64,000 nt of DNA, taken from Pseudomonas nunensis. Lineage in GTDB: Bacteria; Pseudomonadota; Gammaproteobacteria; Pseudomonadales; Pseudomonadaceae. The notes below the pieces were generated by a model, which was given only the letters and a program-made list of their open reading frames with translations, had not been told where the DNA came from and did not search any database. The first letter of the stretch is position 1. Each line of letters opens with the position of its first letter. The stretch spans positions 1,242,501 to 1,306,500 of the forward strand of contig NZ_CP101125.1 in the NCBI RefSeq assembly GCF_024296925.1. The letters run 5' to 3'. A program made the position numbers and the translations under genes. This document shows, piece by piece, positions 44,397-55,500 of the stretch.

Positions 44397-44624
44397 TCAG
44401 CTCGCCGGTCGCCACGTGACGTTCTCGACGCCGAATTTTTCCGCCAGCGGTTTGCTGGTCTTTTGCACCTTCTCACGGCCAAAGCGCGGGATGCGGCCCA
44501 CGCCGGCATCGCAACTTGCCCAATGCCAGGCCTCCGCGTTGTCCATCTTGTCCAGGCGGATAATGAAAGACTTGGGGGCGCCATGAAGGGTGTATTCAAT
44601 GACGAATAGTTTTGCGTTGTTCAT
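44397..44624 (-). CDS. Small conserved Pseudomonas protein (DUF6555-like)
   Basis: This 75-residue soluble protein begins at ATG 44624 with GGAGGAA upstream. It is rich in aromatic and basic residues (AWHWASCDAGVGRIPRFGR). I believe it belongs to the Pseudomonas family DUF6555 of unknown function. It converges on the metallothionein gene across a shared terminator. Confidence 0.65.
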   Translation of the reverse strand: MNNAKLFVIEYTLHGAPKSFIIRLDKMDNAEAWHWASCDAGVGRIPRFGREKVQKTSKPLAEKFGVENVTWRPAS

Positions 44625-44769
44625 AAAGCCCGTATTCCTCCCTGTGGTAATACAGGGATCCCGGGCGTTGGCAAAAATTCACTCGGATTGTCAGACGGTG
44701 GCCGTCACTGGCGGCAACCCGAGTGCCTCGTTACCATGATGCTTCCCTGAACCCCAACGATCCTCGTCT

Positions 44770-45552
44770 ATGGCCCTTGCCGCACCCCCCGACCTGACTG
44801 ACACCGATGTGCCCGTGCAGCCGCTGGCGCGCACTTATCCGCGTGGACTGTACATCGAGCCCCATGAACATGTCTGGGGCCAGTTGTTATACGCGATGAG
44901 CGGGGTTATGTGGGTCGAGACACCGCACGAGGCGCTGGTGGTGCCGCCGCAACGGGCGGTGTGGTTGCCGCCGGGCGTGCCCCATGGGATTCGCGTGGTC
45001 TCGGACTTGCAGATGCGCAATATCTACCTGCGACCGGCGCTGGCGGCGACCCTGGATGCCAAAGTGCAGGTGATCGAGGTCGGTGGACTGCTGCGTGAAT
45101 TGATCGTCGGGCTGGTGGATCAGGGGGACAACGGTACGCCGGAGTATTACGAGGCGCTGGTTGGCCTGGCGTTGTTGGAACTGAAACGGGCGCGGCGTTC
45201 AATGCTGACCATCCCGTTGCCGGACGATTCGGATCGGCGCCTGCTGAACCTGTGCCAGGCCGTCATGGCCGCGCCGTCCCTGAATATTTCCTTTGAACAA
45301 CACGCCGAAAACGCCGGGGCCAGCGTGCGCACCCTGGCGCGGTTGTTCAAGGACGGGCTCGGCATGGGCTTCGCCGAATGGCGGCGGCAGGTGCAACTGG
45401 CGACAGCGGCGGCGGAGTTGATCCAGGGCGTGCCAGTCAGCGTCATCGCCCGGGAACTGGGGTATTCGCCGAGCAGCTTCAGCGACATGTTTCGTCGGGA
45501 ATTGGGTGTGGCGCCTTCGCAGTACACGACAGGACAACACCCATCCCTGTAG
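44770..45552 (+). CDS. AraC-family transcriptional regulator with cupin sensor
   Basis: This 260-residue regulator has an N-terminal cupin (EPHEHVWGQLLY and VWLPPGVPHGI) and a C-terminal AraC HTH pair (GASVRTLARLFKDGLGMGFAEW; LGYSPSSFSDMFRRELG). It is another NimR-like type, as at 15968, but the two share only family-level features. Downstream on the same strand come a XapX protein and an oxidoreductase, possible targets. Effector unknown. Confidence 0.87.
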   Translation: MALAAPPDLTDTDVPVQPLARTYPRGLYIEPHEHVWGQLLYAMSGVMWVETPHEALVVPPQRAVWLPPGVPHGIRVVSDLQMRNIYLRPALAATLDAKVQVIEVGGLLRELIVGLVDQGDNGTPEYYEALVGLALLELKRARRSMLTIPLPDDSDRRLLNLCQAVMAAPSLNISFEQHAENAGASVRTLARLFKDGLGMGFAEWRRQVQLATAAAELIQGVPVSVIARELGYSPSSFSDMFRRELGVAPSQYTTGQHPSL

Positions 45553-45740
45553 GACCGTAGGACCGTAGGACCGTAGGAGCTGTCGAGTGAAACGAGGCTG
45601 CGATCTTTTGATCTTGTTTTTAAAAAAGCAGAATCAAAAGATCGCAGCCTCGTTTCACTCGACAGCTCCTACACAGCTCCTACACAGCTCCTACACAGCT
45701 CCTACACAGCTCCTACACAGCTCCTACACAGCTCCTACAT
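45550..45740. repeat. Inverted repeat with tandem expansions on both edges
   Basis: The core (about 45574-45674) is a relative of 43976-44070. On the left edge TAGGACCG is repeated three times (45550, 45558, 45566). On the right edge the 11-base unit AGCTCCTACAC occurs seven times from 45664, the last at 45730. The block overlaps the 3' end of the AraC gene by three bases. Confidence 0.92.
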
Positions 45741-45841
45741 TCGATCATCACGTTTTGTCCGATATTCAGAAGCCCTTGGCCGATGGGTTTCGTTGCCTTT
45801 CTCTAGACTTCTCGCATACCCCCTGTGCCACGGAGTCTGTC

Positions 45842-46015
45842 ATGAACTACCTCATCTCGCTGGGCATCGGCCTGGGCGTCGGCCTGCTTTACGGCGCTTT
45901 GGATTTTCGCTCCCCGGCGCCTCCGGCCATCGCGCTGGTGGGGTTGCTGGGCATGCTGGCCGGCGAGCAGTTGTGGCCCATGGGCCGGCAGTTGATCGCC
46001 GGTTGGCTCTCCTGA
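45842..46015 (+). CDS. XapX-domain membrane protein
   Basis: This 57-residue protein has two membrane segments (LISLGIGLGVGLLYGAL and IALVGLLGMLAGEQLW) around the XapX motif (RSPAPPAIALVGLLG). GGAG is correctly spaced before the ATG. XapX proteins accompany xanthosine or metabolite transport and reductase genes; function is otherwise unknown. It is followed closely by an MDR oxidoreductase gene. Confidence 0.8.
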   Translation: MNYLISLGIGLGVGLLYGALDFRSPAPPAIALVGLLGMLAGEQLWPMGRQLIAGWLS

Positions 46016-46046
46016 AAACCTTTCATCAATTCAAATGGAAACGCCC

Positions 46047-47003
46047 ATGAAAGCTCTGCAATTCGACAAGACCGGCGACCTCTCTTCCCTGCGCTACGTC
46101 GAGGTCCCGACCCCGGTGGCCGGCGCCGATGAAGTGCTGGTGCAGATCAAGGCCGCGGGCCTGAACCCCAGCGATGTGAAGAACGTGCTGGGACGTTTTC
46201 CCTACACCACGCTGCCACGGATTCCCGGTCGGGATTTCGCCGGGGTGGTGGTGCAAGGCCCGCAGGCAATGATCGGTCAGGAAGTCTGGGGCACTGGTCG
46301 CGAGCTGGGCTTTTTTGCTGACGGTTCCCACGCGCAGTTCGTCAAGTTGCCGGCCAATGGCGTGGCACTCAAACCGACTCACCTGAGTTTCGCCCAGGCC
46401 GCCAGCCTCGGCGTGCCCTACACCACGGCGTGGGATGCGCTGGAACGCAGTCTGGTGACATCGGGTACGCGCTTGCTGGTAATCGGCGGCGGGGCGGTGG
46501 GCAGTGCGGCGCTGGCACTGGCGAAAATCCGTGGCGCCCAAGTACTCGCGGCGGCGCGGAGGGTGGAGCAGGTCAAAGAGTTGCAGGCGCAGGGTTTTCA
46601 GACCTTGCAACTGGACAAGCCCGAAGACCTCGGCGCGCAAGTGAATGCCGTGTACGCCGGTGGCGCTGACGTGATCTTCGACACCACCGGTTTCTGGCTG
46701 CCGGCCTCGGTACCGGCACTCGCGCCGTTTGGCCGCATCGCGATCATTGCCGCGCCGGTGGACGGCCTCGTGCAATTGCCGGCGCTGGCGTTGTATCGCA
46801 AGGGTGGTTCGGTGGTCGGGATCAACTCGCTGCTGTATGGCGTGCAGGCGTGTGCGGGGATGCTGGATCAGTTCGGCAAGTTCTTCGATCAGGATCTGTT
46901 GCCGTTGCCGGAAGGGCTGGTGGAATCGCCGTTGGCCGAAGGCGTGGCGCGGTATGCCGAGGTGAATCAGGGCAGTGGTGACAAGGTGATTTTGTTGCCT
47001 TAA
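46047..47003 (+). CDS. MDR-superfamily quinone/alkene oxidoreductase
   Basis: This 318-residue protein has the N-terminal GroES-like fold (MKALQFDKTGDLSSLRYVEV, AAGLNPSDVKNVLGR, IPGRDFAGVVV) and the NAD(P)-binding GGGAVGSAALALA Rossmann motif. It lacks the zinc-binding cysteines of alcohol dehydrogenases, so a quinone-oxidoreductase-type role is more likely. An ATG at 46035 would add four residues; the one at 46047 has a better leader. It lies 30 bases after the XapX gene. Confidence 0.84.
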   Translation: MKALQFDKTGDLSSLRYVEVPTPVAGADEVLVQIKAAGLNPSDVKNVLGRFPYTTLPRIPGRDFAGVVVQGPQAMIGQEVWGTGRELGFFADGSHAQFVKLPANGVALKPTHLSFAQAASLGVPYTTAWDALERSLVTSGTRLLVIGGGAVGSAALALAKIRGAQVLAAARRVEQVKELQAQGFQTLQLDKPEDLGAQVNAVYAGGADVIFDTTGFWLPASVPALAPFGRIAIIAAPVDGLVQLPALALYRKGGSVVGINSLLYGVQACAGMLDQFGKFFDQDLLPLPEGLVESPLAEGVARYAEVNQGSGDKVILLP

Positions 47004-47013
47004 ACACTAACCA

Positions 47014-47105
47014 CTGTGGGAGCGGGCTTGCTCGCGAAGACGGTGTGTCAGTCAATACATTCGGTGACTGACACACCGTCTTCGCGAGCAAGCCCGCTCC
47101 CACAT
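47014..47105. repeat. REP pair
   Basis: Inverted GCGGGCTTGCTCGCGA REPs separate the converging oxidoreductase and nucleoside genes. Confidence 0.85.
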
Positions 47106-47116
47106 GGGTGATCGGT

Positions 47117-48151
47117 TTAGGCTTCGGGCACACCTTTCTCCCAAGCCGACCAATTCTTCAGAATGTCCTGCACCAACGGATTCCCCGTGCGGTAGAGGTT
47201 TTCCAGTGCCGGCACAAACCCGCCCTGATCCGCGTACTTGAGCAAATTATCCACCTCACTCTGCCCCGGCGCTGGCCGGTCGAAGTCGGAACCGGCGCGC
47301 ACCACCGCCAGGCGCTGCACATCCACCAGGCCTTCACGACTCGCCCGCAGCAGCGCTTCGTAGGTGGAGTTGTCTTCCTGCTGAGTCGTGCAGTACTCGC
47401 CTTTGTTATCGGTCAGCAACTTGGTCCAAACTTCCGCCCGTTCGCTCAAACGCGTGCCGGAAAACCAGGTATTGCCCGCGAGCGTGTCGCACTTCGTCAC
47501 TACCGGCGGTTGATTGGCCGGGGCTGACGGGTACTTCACGCGCCAGGCTGCCGATTCCTTGCTCTCGCTCAGCTCGACTTTGTGTGACAGGGCAAACGCC
47601 TTGGCGAGCAGTTTCGGATTGAGCTCGAAGACTTCGGTCTTGTAGTCCAGTGGCGGTTTTTCGTTCGGGCCTTTGGTGTTGATACCGATGTAGCCGGTCG
47701 GCCAGTCTTTCGGCGCGTCCCGGGAATCGATCTCCCACTGGGTTCCGAATTCCACCAGGTAATGCGCCCAAGCAGCGGTGCCGATGGTCCCGTGTTTCGG
47801 GCTGATACCGGCAATCCCGGCGATCAAAAAGTAGCTTTTACGCAGGTCGAATTTCGACGACAGCGCCAAGGCCAGGGTCGATGCCGCCGCGTTGGTCTGG
47901 CCCATGCCGGTGACCATCAGGCACACCTGCTGCGTGTTGCAGCGAATGTTCGGGTACTCGGCGGACAGGCCCGGTACGCGGATTTCCTGCTTGAGTTCCA
48001 GGCGCTCGATCCAGTTCTGCGCCTCGGGGGCGAACATGGTGATCAGCATCACTTTCGGCTGGATCGGTGCTTCGCTCGCCCACGCGGTGGAAGCGAGCAG
48101 GGTGCCGCAGGCCAGGCCAACGGACAGGGACAGACGCGTCATTGCTTGCAT
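47117..48151 (-). CDS. Purine nucleoside permease (NUP family)
   Basis: This 344-residue protein has a signal peptide (cut near AWA) and the NUP-family core: VCLMVTGMGQTNAAAST, SYFLIAGIAGISPKHGTIG, EIDSRD, and a late REGLVDVQRLAVVRAGSDFDRP. Relatives bind or transport purine nucleosides, and the fold resembles nucleoside phosphorylases. It is preceded by a very strong ribosome site (AAGGAGG), and 9 bases separate it from the Tsx gene, so the two form a nucleoside-uptake operon. Whether it transports or only binds is unclear. Confidence 0.84.
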   Translation of the reverse strand: MQAMTRLSLSVGLACGTLLASTAWASEAPIQPKVMLITMFAPEAQNWIERLELKQEIRVPGLSAEYPNIRCNTQQVCLMVTGMGQTNAAASTLALALSSKFDLRKSYFLIAGIAGISPKHGTIGTAAWAHYLVEFGTQWEIDSRDAPKDWPTGYIGINTKGPNEKPPLDYKTEVFELNPKLLAKAFALSHKVELSESKESAAWRVKYPSAPANQPPVVTKCDTLAGNTWFSGTRLSERAEVWTKLLTDNKGEYCTTQQEDNSTYEALLRASREGLVDVQRLAVVRAGSDFDRPAPGQSEVDNLLKYADQGGFVPALENLYRTGNPLVQDILKNWSAWEKGVPEA

Positions 48152-48160
48152 AAAACCTCC

Positions 48161-49117
48161 TTAGAATTGATAACCGATGCCGGCGTAGTAACCCCAGCCA
48201 TTGGAGCGGGCGCGGAAGTCGCCATCGCCGAAATTCAGCTCGCTGCCATCTTCCCAGTTGCCGCCGTTGTGGAAGTAACGGCCGACCAGGGTGAAGCGCA
48301 GGTGCGTGAACGAATACAGCAATACGTTGGTGGCCACGGTGGCGTTGGCGGTGCGCGCCGGGTTGTCTTTGTGCAGGTCGGAGCCGAAGTCGAAGTTGGT
48401 GAAGCCGATGTAGGTCAGCGACGCGCCATTGCTGAAGCTGCTGATGGGCACGATGTATTTCAACTGGGCGCGGTAGCCGTCCCAGGAATACTCGTTGCTG
48501 GCGCCGTAGTTTTCCCACTGGTAGCGACCGTAGAAGTTGGCCGACAGGTTGACCCGCGAGTGGGTGTCGATGTCGGTGCCCAGACCGCTGTACAACGTGT
48601 TGGCGCGGTTGCGGGTGTTGCTGCCGTGGTCGTAGATCCAGTCGAACGCCACATACCATTCCTTGAACGGCCCGACGGCCAGGCTGCGACCGGCCAGGTA
48701 GTCGATGGAAATGCGCGGTTCGTGCTCCATGAACAGCGGCGAACCGTGGTCCCACGCGCCTTTGTCATGGCTGTTGCCGATGTCGAAGATTTTCGGGATG
48801 TCGACGTAGCCGTACAACTCGAACGGTCCCTTGCGGCCGAAGTATTCGTATTCCAGGTACACATCGTCGGACGGTTGCGGGCCGAAGCTGATGTCCTTGC
48901 TGCCGATGACCGTCAGGTCCTGGTTGAACCAGTCCGACAGGTACGCGCCTTTTTTCGGTGGGCTGGCTTCGGGGCTGAGGGTTTCGCCCTGGGCGGATTC
49001 TTCGGCGGGGGCGGGTTGCGCCAAAACGGTGCTGCTGAGTAGTCCTGTAACGCTGGCCAGTAGCAAAGAAACAGCAAAGGAGCGCGAGCAAGTCACGCGG
49101 CTGGACATGCGGTGCAT
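48161..49117 (-). CDS. tsx: Nucleoside-specific outer-membrane channel, Tsx family
   Basis: This 318-residue outer-membrane protein has a signal peptide (to about VLA), then an acidic linker, then a 12-strand beta-barrel rich in aromatics: YLSDWFNQDLTVIG, YLEYEYFGRKGPFELYGYVDIPK, EPRISIDYLAG, ending GYYAGIGYQF. Tsx lets nucleosides cross the outer membrane. It is followed closely by the nucleoside permease gene. ATG 49117 is chosen because the signal peptide starts there; upstream codons lack such a pattern. Confidence 0.88.
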   Translation of the reverse strand: MHRMSSRVTCSRSFAVSLLLASVTGLLSSTVLAQPAPAEESAQGETLSPEASPPKKGAYLSDWFNQDLTVIGSKDISFGPQPSDDVYLEYEYFGRKGPFELYGYVDIPKIFDIGNSHDKGAWDHGSPLFMEHEPRISIDYLAGRSLAVGPFKEWYVAFDWIYDHGSNTRNRANTLYSGLGTDIDTHSRVNLSANFYGRYQWENYGASNEYSWDGYRAQLKYIVPISSFSNGASLTYIGFTNFDFGSDLHKDNPARTANATVATNVLLYSFTHLRFTLVGRYFHNGGNWEDGSELNFGDGDFRARSNGWGYYAGIGYQF

Positions 49118-49311
49118 TAAAAGTCCCTTTTCGTGCGGATCGAAGGCCCGGTTTTTCGGGCTTGCGCGGTTATGTAGCGAAAACGCCGTCATCGGCGACT
49201 CGCAAACGTTTGCACATCTCATACCAATTGTTACAAATCCATGAAAAACCGAAGAAATCGGCGGTTTTACTGTCCTTTTGATCAGGTAATTAACCAGCAT
49301 CCACACATCCC

Positions 49312-49403
49312 CTGTGGGAGCGGGCTTGCTCGCGAAGGCGGCGGCAAATCCAGCATTGATGTGACAGACAGATCGCCTTCGCGAGCAAGCCCGCTCCCAC
49401 AGG
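49312..49403. repeat. REP pair in the autotransporter upstream region
   Basis: Inverted GCGGGCTTGCTCGCGA REPs lie in the 458-base divergent gap between tsx and the autotransporter gene. The rest of that gap shows no gene. Confidence 0.85.
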
Positions 49404-49575
49404 GAAAAGGGGGCTTGCGCACGAAAGTATTAATGCTAATTAACCCGCGCCGGATCCCGGACCATCAACTAACGTGCCGGAATGAAACGGTTTTTTTCAG
49501 CCGGTCGCAGTCTTGATTCGCGTGTCATTGGATTCATGGCCAGGGTGGCCGACATAGCACGCCCTTCAAGGAAGA

Positions 49576-52500
49576 ATGGTTAACCACGAAAAGGAACTGC
49601 CCGTGGACTTGAGATCTGTCATCGCCCCGATTTTCCGCGTCTGCCCTCTTTCTCTGGCTGTCCGCCTCGGTATCGTCGGGGTGGTGGCCACGCTCTCAAG
49701 TCCTCAAGTGATGGCCGCCTGTACGCCCGGCAGCCCGGCAGCGGGCGGGACGGTGACCTGTAGCGGCGTGCCGTCGTTGCCGTTGTTCCTCAATACCTTT
49801 TCCAGTGCGGTGAATGATCTGACGGTCAACGTCGGTTCCGCCGCGCAACTGAACGCCACCCTCGGCGGGCAGGTGCTGAACCTCACGGGCAACAACATCA
49901 CGCTGAACAACGCCGGGCTGATCGACCCGGCCATGCTCGGCGCAGTGACCTTGCTGAGCGCGGGCGCGGTGATCGGCAACGCGGGCGCCTCGGTGGTCAA
50001 CGTCACCAACGCCGCCACCGGCATTATCCGTGGCACTGGCGACTTGCTCGGCGTCAACCTGAGCAGCCTCAACGGCATGGCGTTGAACATCAACAACGGC
50101 GCTGGCGGCAGCACCAACATCGTCAACAACGGCACCCTCGGCTCGACTGCGCTGTTGAACATCACGCTGTTCTCGGCTGATACCCCCATCGTCGCGGCGC
50201 AGGGCGGCGCCCAGGTCAATGTGATCAACGCCGGCACCATCAACGGCCGGATGGCCTTCGAGACCTCGGCCAGCGGCAACACGTTCGTCAACTCCGGCAC
50301 CATCAGCGGTGGCGTGTCGATGGGCGATGGCAGCACCAACACCTTCACCGCGATTACCGGTTCGACCATCTCCAACGGTGGCGGTATCGGCCTGGCCCTG
50401 GGCGGGTTGATCGGCGTCAACCTGACCTTCGCACCCACCGGCCAGATCGACGGCGGCGCGGGAGGCATTAACTCGCTGATCCTGCAAAACCCGATCGGCA
50501 TCGGCGGCGGCACCTCGGGCGTCGGCGTGGTGTCGAGCGCCAACTACGTCAACTTCAACAACCTGACGGTCAACAGCGGCACCTGGACCTTGCAAGGTCC
50601 GCTGATCACCGGCAGCACCACGCTCAATGGCGGTATCGCCCAGTTCAACAACAACGCGACCTTCGGCAGCGGCGTATTGACCTCCAATGGCGGCGGGTTA
50701 CAGGCCAGCAGCGGCGGCTTGTCGTTGAGCAACTTGATCAACCTCGGCGCCAGCGGCATCCAGCTGCTGGGCACCAACGCCATCACCCTCGGCAACGTGA
50801 TCAGCGGCAGTGGCGGCATCACCAAGAATGGCACCGGGCAACTGGTGCTCAACGGCGCCAACACGTATCTGGGCGCCACCGCCCTCAACGGCGGTTCGGT
50901 ACAACTGGGCAACAACCTGGCGTTCAGCACCGGCACGGTGACTGTGGGCGGTTCGACCGTGCTGCAGGCGCCGGGCACCATTACCCTGAACAACAACATC
51001 GTGCTCAACAGCGCCATGGGCACCTCCGGCGTCGGCAGCCTGACCCTGTCCGGGCTGATCAATGGCGCGGGCGGTATCTCGAAAAACGGTAGCGGCACCT
51101 TGGCGCTGACCGGCAACAACGCCAGTTATACCGGCAGCACCGACCTCAACGCCGGCACCTTGAGCCTGGGCAACAACAATGCGCTCGGCAGCGGCTCGCT
51201 GAACGTCAACGCGGCGGCGAGTCTCAATACCACAACTGGCGTAACCCTGAATAATTCGGTGGCGCTGAACGGCAATCTGACCGTCGTGGGCAGCAACGCG
51301 CTGACCCTCAATGGCCTGATTTCCGGCAGCAGCGGCTTGATCAAGAATGGTCTGTCGACCCTGACCCTGAGCGGCAATAACACCTATCTGGGCCCGACCG
51401 CATTGAACGCCGGCGGCTTGCTGCTGGCGTCCAACACCGCGCTGGGCACTGGTGCGCTGAACGCCGCTGCCGGCACGTCCTTGGACACCAGCGTGGCGGT
51501 GACGTTGGCCAACGCGGTCAACCTCGGCGGCGACCTGACAATCGGCGGCACCCAGGCATTGGGCCTGACCGGCGCGATCAACGGCGCGGGCGGACTGATC
51601 AAGAATGGCAGCGCCGCACTCACCCTCGGCGGCACCAACGGTTACGCCGGCGACACCACGCTGAACGCCGGCTCGCTGATTCTCGGTTCCAACACCGCGC
51701 TGGGCCTGGGCACCTTGAACACGGCGGCGGGCACCACACTGGATGCCAGCTCCACGGTTGCGGTGACCAACGCGGTGAACACCACCGGTAACCTGAACAT
51801 CGGCGGCAGCGCCAACCTGACCCTCGGTGGCGTGGTCGGTGGCAGCGGCAGCCTGACTAAAAACGGCGCCGCTAACCTGACGCTCAATGGCGCCAACACC
51901 TTCCTTGGCGGCACCACTCTGAACGCGGGCACCCTCACCGTTGGCAACGCGAATGCCTTGAGCAGCGGCGTGCTGACCGTGGCCGGTGCTTCGACGCTGG
52001 ACAGCAGCAGTGGCGTTGCCATCGCCAACGGCATTGCGATAAACGCCGACCTGATCATCGGCGGCACCAACCAACTGACCCTTGATGGCGTGCTGAGCGG
52101 CACCAATCAATTGATCAAAAACGGCGCGGCCAACCTGGCCCTCAACGGCATCAACACCTTCCAGGGCGGCAGCACGCTGAATGCCGGCAGCATCACCGTC
52201 GGCAACAGCGCGGCGCTGGGCACTGGCGGCCTGACCGTGGGCGGCGCGAGCACGCTGACCGGCAGTTCGGCCCTGAGCTTGGCCAACGCCATCACCCTCA
52301 ATGCCAACCTGACCACTGGCGGCGCCAACGCGCTGACCCTCGACGGCGTCATCGCTGGCGCTGGCGGGTTGATCAAAACCGGCGCTTCCAGCCTGACGCT
52401 TACCGGTGCCAACACCTACACCGGCACCACGGCGCTGAATGCCGGCAGCCTGATCGTCGGTTCCAATACCGCGCTGGGTTCTGGCGCGTTGAACGCGTCG

Positions 52501-55500
52501 GGTGGCACCACCCTTGATGCCAGCGCTGCATCGACCCTGGCCAACGCGGTCAACCTGGGCGGCAACCTGACCCTCGCCGGCACCAACGCGCTGACCCTTA
52601 ACGGAGTCGTCAGCGGCATCGGCGGGCTGATCAAAAACGGTGCGGCCGACCTGACCCTCAACGGCAGTAATAACTACCTCGGCGCCACCGCGCTAAACGC
52701 CGGCAAACTGATCGTCGGCGCCAGCGGTGCCTTGGGCGCCGGTGCGTTGAACGCGGCGGCCAACACCACCCTCGACAGCAACACCGCCGTCAGCCTGAGC
52801 AATCAGGTGAACCTGGCCGGTGCCTTGAACGTCGGTGGCTCGGCTGACCTGACCCTGACCGGGCTGGTCAACGGTGCGGGCAACCTGGTGAAAAACGGTG
52901 CGGCGAATCTGGTCCTCAACGGCGCCAACGGTTTCCTTGGTGGCACCACGTTGAACGCGGGCACCCTGACCGTCGGCAATGGCTCGGCGCTAGGCCTTGG
53001 CGGCCTGACCGTCGCTGGCGCGGCAACCCTGGACAGCAATGCCCCGGTCAGCCTCGGCAACAACGTGGCATTGAATGCCGACCTGACCGTCGGCGGCACT
53101 CAAGGCCTGACCCTCGGTGGCGTGATCAGCGGCACCAGTCAACTGATCAAAAATGGCGCGGCCAACCTGACCCTCAATGGCGTCAACACCTACCAGGGCG
53201 ACACCACCCTGAATGCCGGCAGCCTGACGTTGGGCAACGGCGCGGCACTCGGTACTGGCGCGTTGATCGTGGGCGGCACCTCGACCCTCGACAACAGCGC
53301 GGCTTTCACCGTGGCCAACGCCATGACGCTGAATGCCGATTTGAACATCGCAGGCAACAACAACCTGAACCTCGGCGGCGTCATTGACGGTGCCGGTGCG
53401 CTGAACAAAAACGGCCTGTCCGACCTGACCCTCAGCGGCAACAACAGCTTCACCGGGGCCTTGAATATTCTGTCCGGCAGCGTCACTGCCGCCAGCACCG
53501 GTGCACTGGGTAACACCTCCGGAGCTAACATCAGCGCTGGCGCCAGCCTCAATCTCGGCACCGATGCCAGCCTCGCCGGCCTCAATGGCAGCGGCGATGT
53601 GTTGATCGGTTCGGGCAACACCTTGTCGGTGGGCGGCGTCAGTACCACCAGCACCTTCGACGGCGGTTTGGCTGGTCCTGGCGGCTTGACCAAAGTTGGC
53701 ACCGGTACATTGAACCTCACCGGTATCAACGGCCTCACCGGTGACACCGCAGTCAACGGCGGCACCCTGGACCTCAGCGGTTCGCTGGGCAGCGCCAACG
53801 TCAACGTCAACACCGGCGCAACCCTGACCGGCACCGGCTCGGTATTGGGCACGCTGAACGTGAACAACGGCGGTCATCTGGGCCTGAGCAGCGGCAACAC
53901 CTTGTCGGTCGGCGCGCTGGCCCTGAACAGCACCTCGAATATGGACGTCGCCCTCGGCGCACCGTCCACCAGCTCGCTGCTGAACATCGGCGGCAACCTG
54001 ACTCTGGACGGCAACCTGAACGTTGCGGATGCCGGTGGTTTCGGCGTCGGCGTGTATCGCTTGATCAACTACACCGGCAGCCTGTTGAACCTGGGCATGA
54101 ATATCGGCGCCATCCCGGTCGGCTACAGCCTCGCGGACCTGGCGCTGCAAACGTCGATCGGCAATCAGATCAACCTGCTGGTGACCGCGCCTAACGTCAG
54201 CCTGCGTTTCTGGGACGGCAGCCAGACCTTGCCAAACGGCACGGTGGATGGCGGCTCCGGAACTTGGAATGCCGGCAGCACCAACTGGACCTCGGCTGAT
54301 GGTTTGACCAATCAAACCTGGGCCAGCGACTTCGCGATCTTCCAGGGCACGGCGGGCAACGTCACGGTGCTCGGTACGCAGACCTTTAACGGCATGCAGT
54401 TCGTCACCGACGGCTACAACCTGCTGACCGGTGCGGCCGGGCACCTGACGGCGGTCAACGGCACCGGCGGCAATGCGGCGATCCGGGTCGATCCGGGCTC
54501 GACCGCCACCATCGGCGTCGCCATCGACGGTGCGGCCACCCTGGCCAAACTCGACAGCGGCACCCTGGTGCTCAACGGCGCCAACACCTACAGCGGCGGC
54601 ACCTTGCTGAACGGCGGCACGCTGGTGGTGGGCAACAACACCGCATTGGGCAGCGGTCTGTTGACTGCGGCTTCGGGCACCACTCTGGACAGCAACGCCG
54701 CCGTCACCCTCGGCAATGCCGTGGATCTGGCCGGCAACCTGAACATCGCGGGCTCCAATGCATTGACCCTCAACGGTGCGATCAGCGGCGTGGGCGGTTT
54801 GGTCAAGGCCGGTGGGTCCAACCTGACCCTTGGTGGCAACAACACATTCCTCGGTCCGGTGACGCTGAGTGCCGGTGGCTTGATTCTGGCCTCTAACACG
54901 GCACTCGGCGCCGGCGCGCTGAATGCCGCCAACGCCACCACTCTTGATGCCGCGACGGCGGTGACCGTCGGTAACGTGATCAATCTGGCCGGCAACCTCG
55001 GCATCGCCGGCAGTGCAGACCTGACCCTCAACGGCGCGGTCAACGGTGCGGGTAGCCTGAGCAAAAACGGCGCGGCCAATCTGACCTTGAATGGTGTTAA
55101 CGGCTTCCTCGGCGGGGTTGCCCTGAACGCCGGGACCCTGACGGTCGGCAATGCATCGGGCCTGGGCCTGGGTAACCTGACGGTCGCCGGGGCCTCGACG
55201 CTGGACAACAACACGGCGCTGACCCTGGCGAATAACGTCGGCTTGAACGCCACGCTGGCGGTGGGCGGCAGCAATGACTTGACCCTCGGCGGTGTGATCA
55301 GCGGTGCCGGTGGCCTGATCAAGAACGGCGCGGCCAACCTGACCCTCAACGGTGTCAACAGCCAGCAGGGCGACACCACCCTCAACGCCGGCACCCTGAC
55401 CCTCGGCAATGCCGCGGCGCTGGGTACTGGCGCCTTGACCGTTGCCGGAGCCTCGACGCTGGATAACAGCTCGGCGCTCAGCCTGGCCAACGACGTCAAC

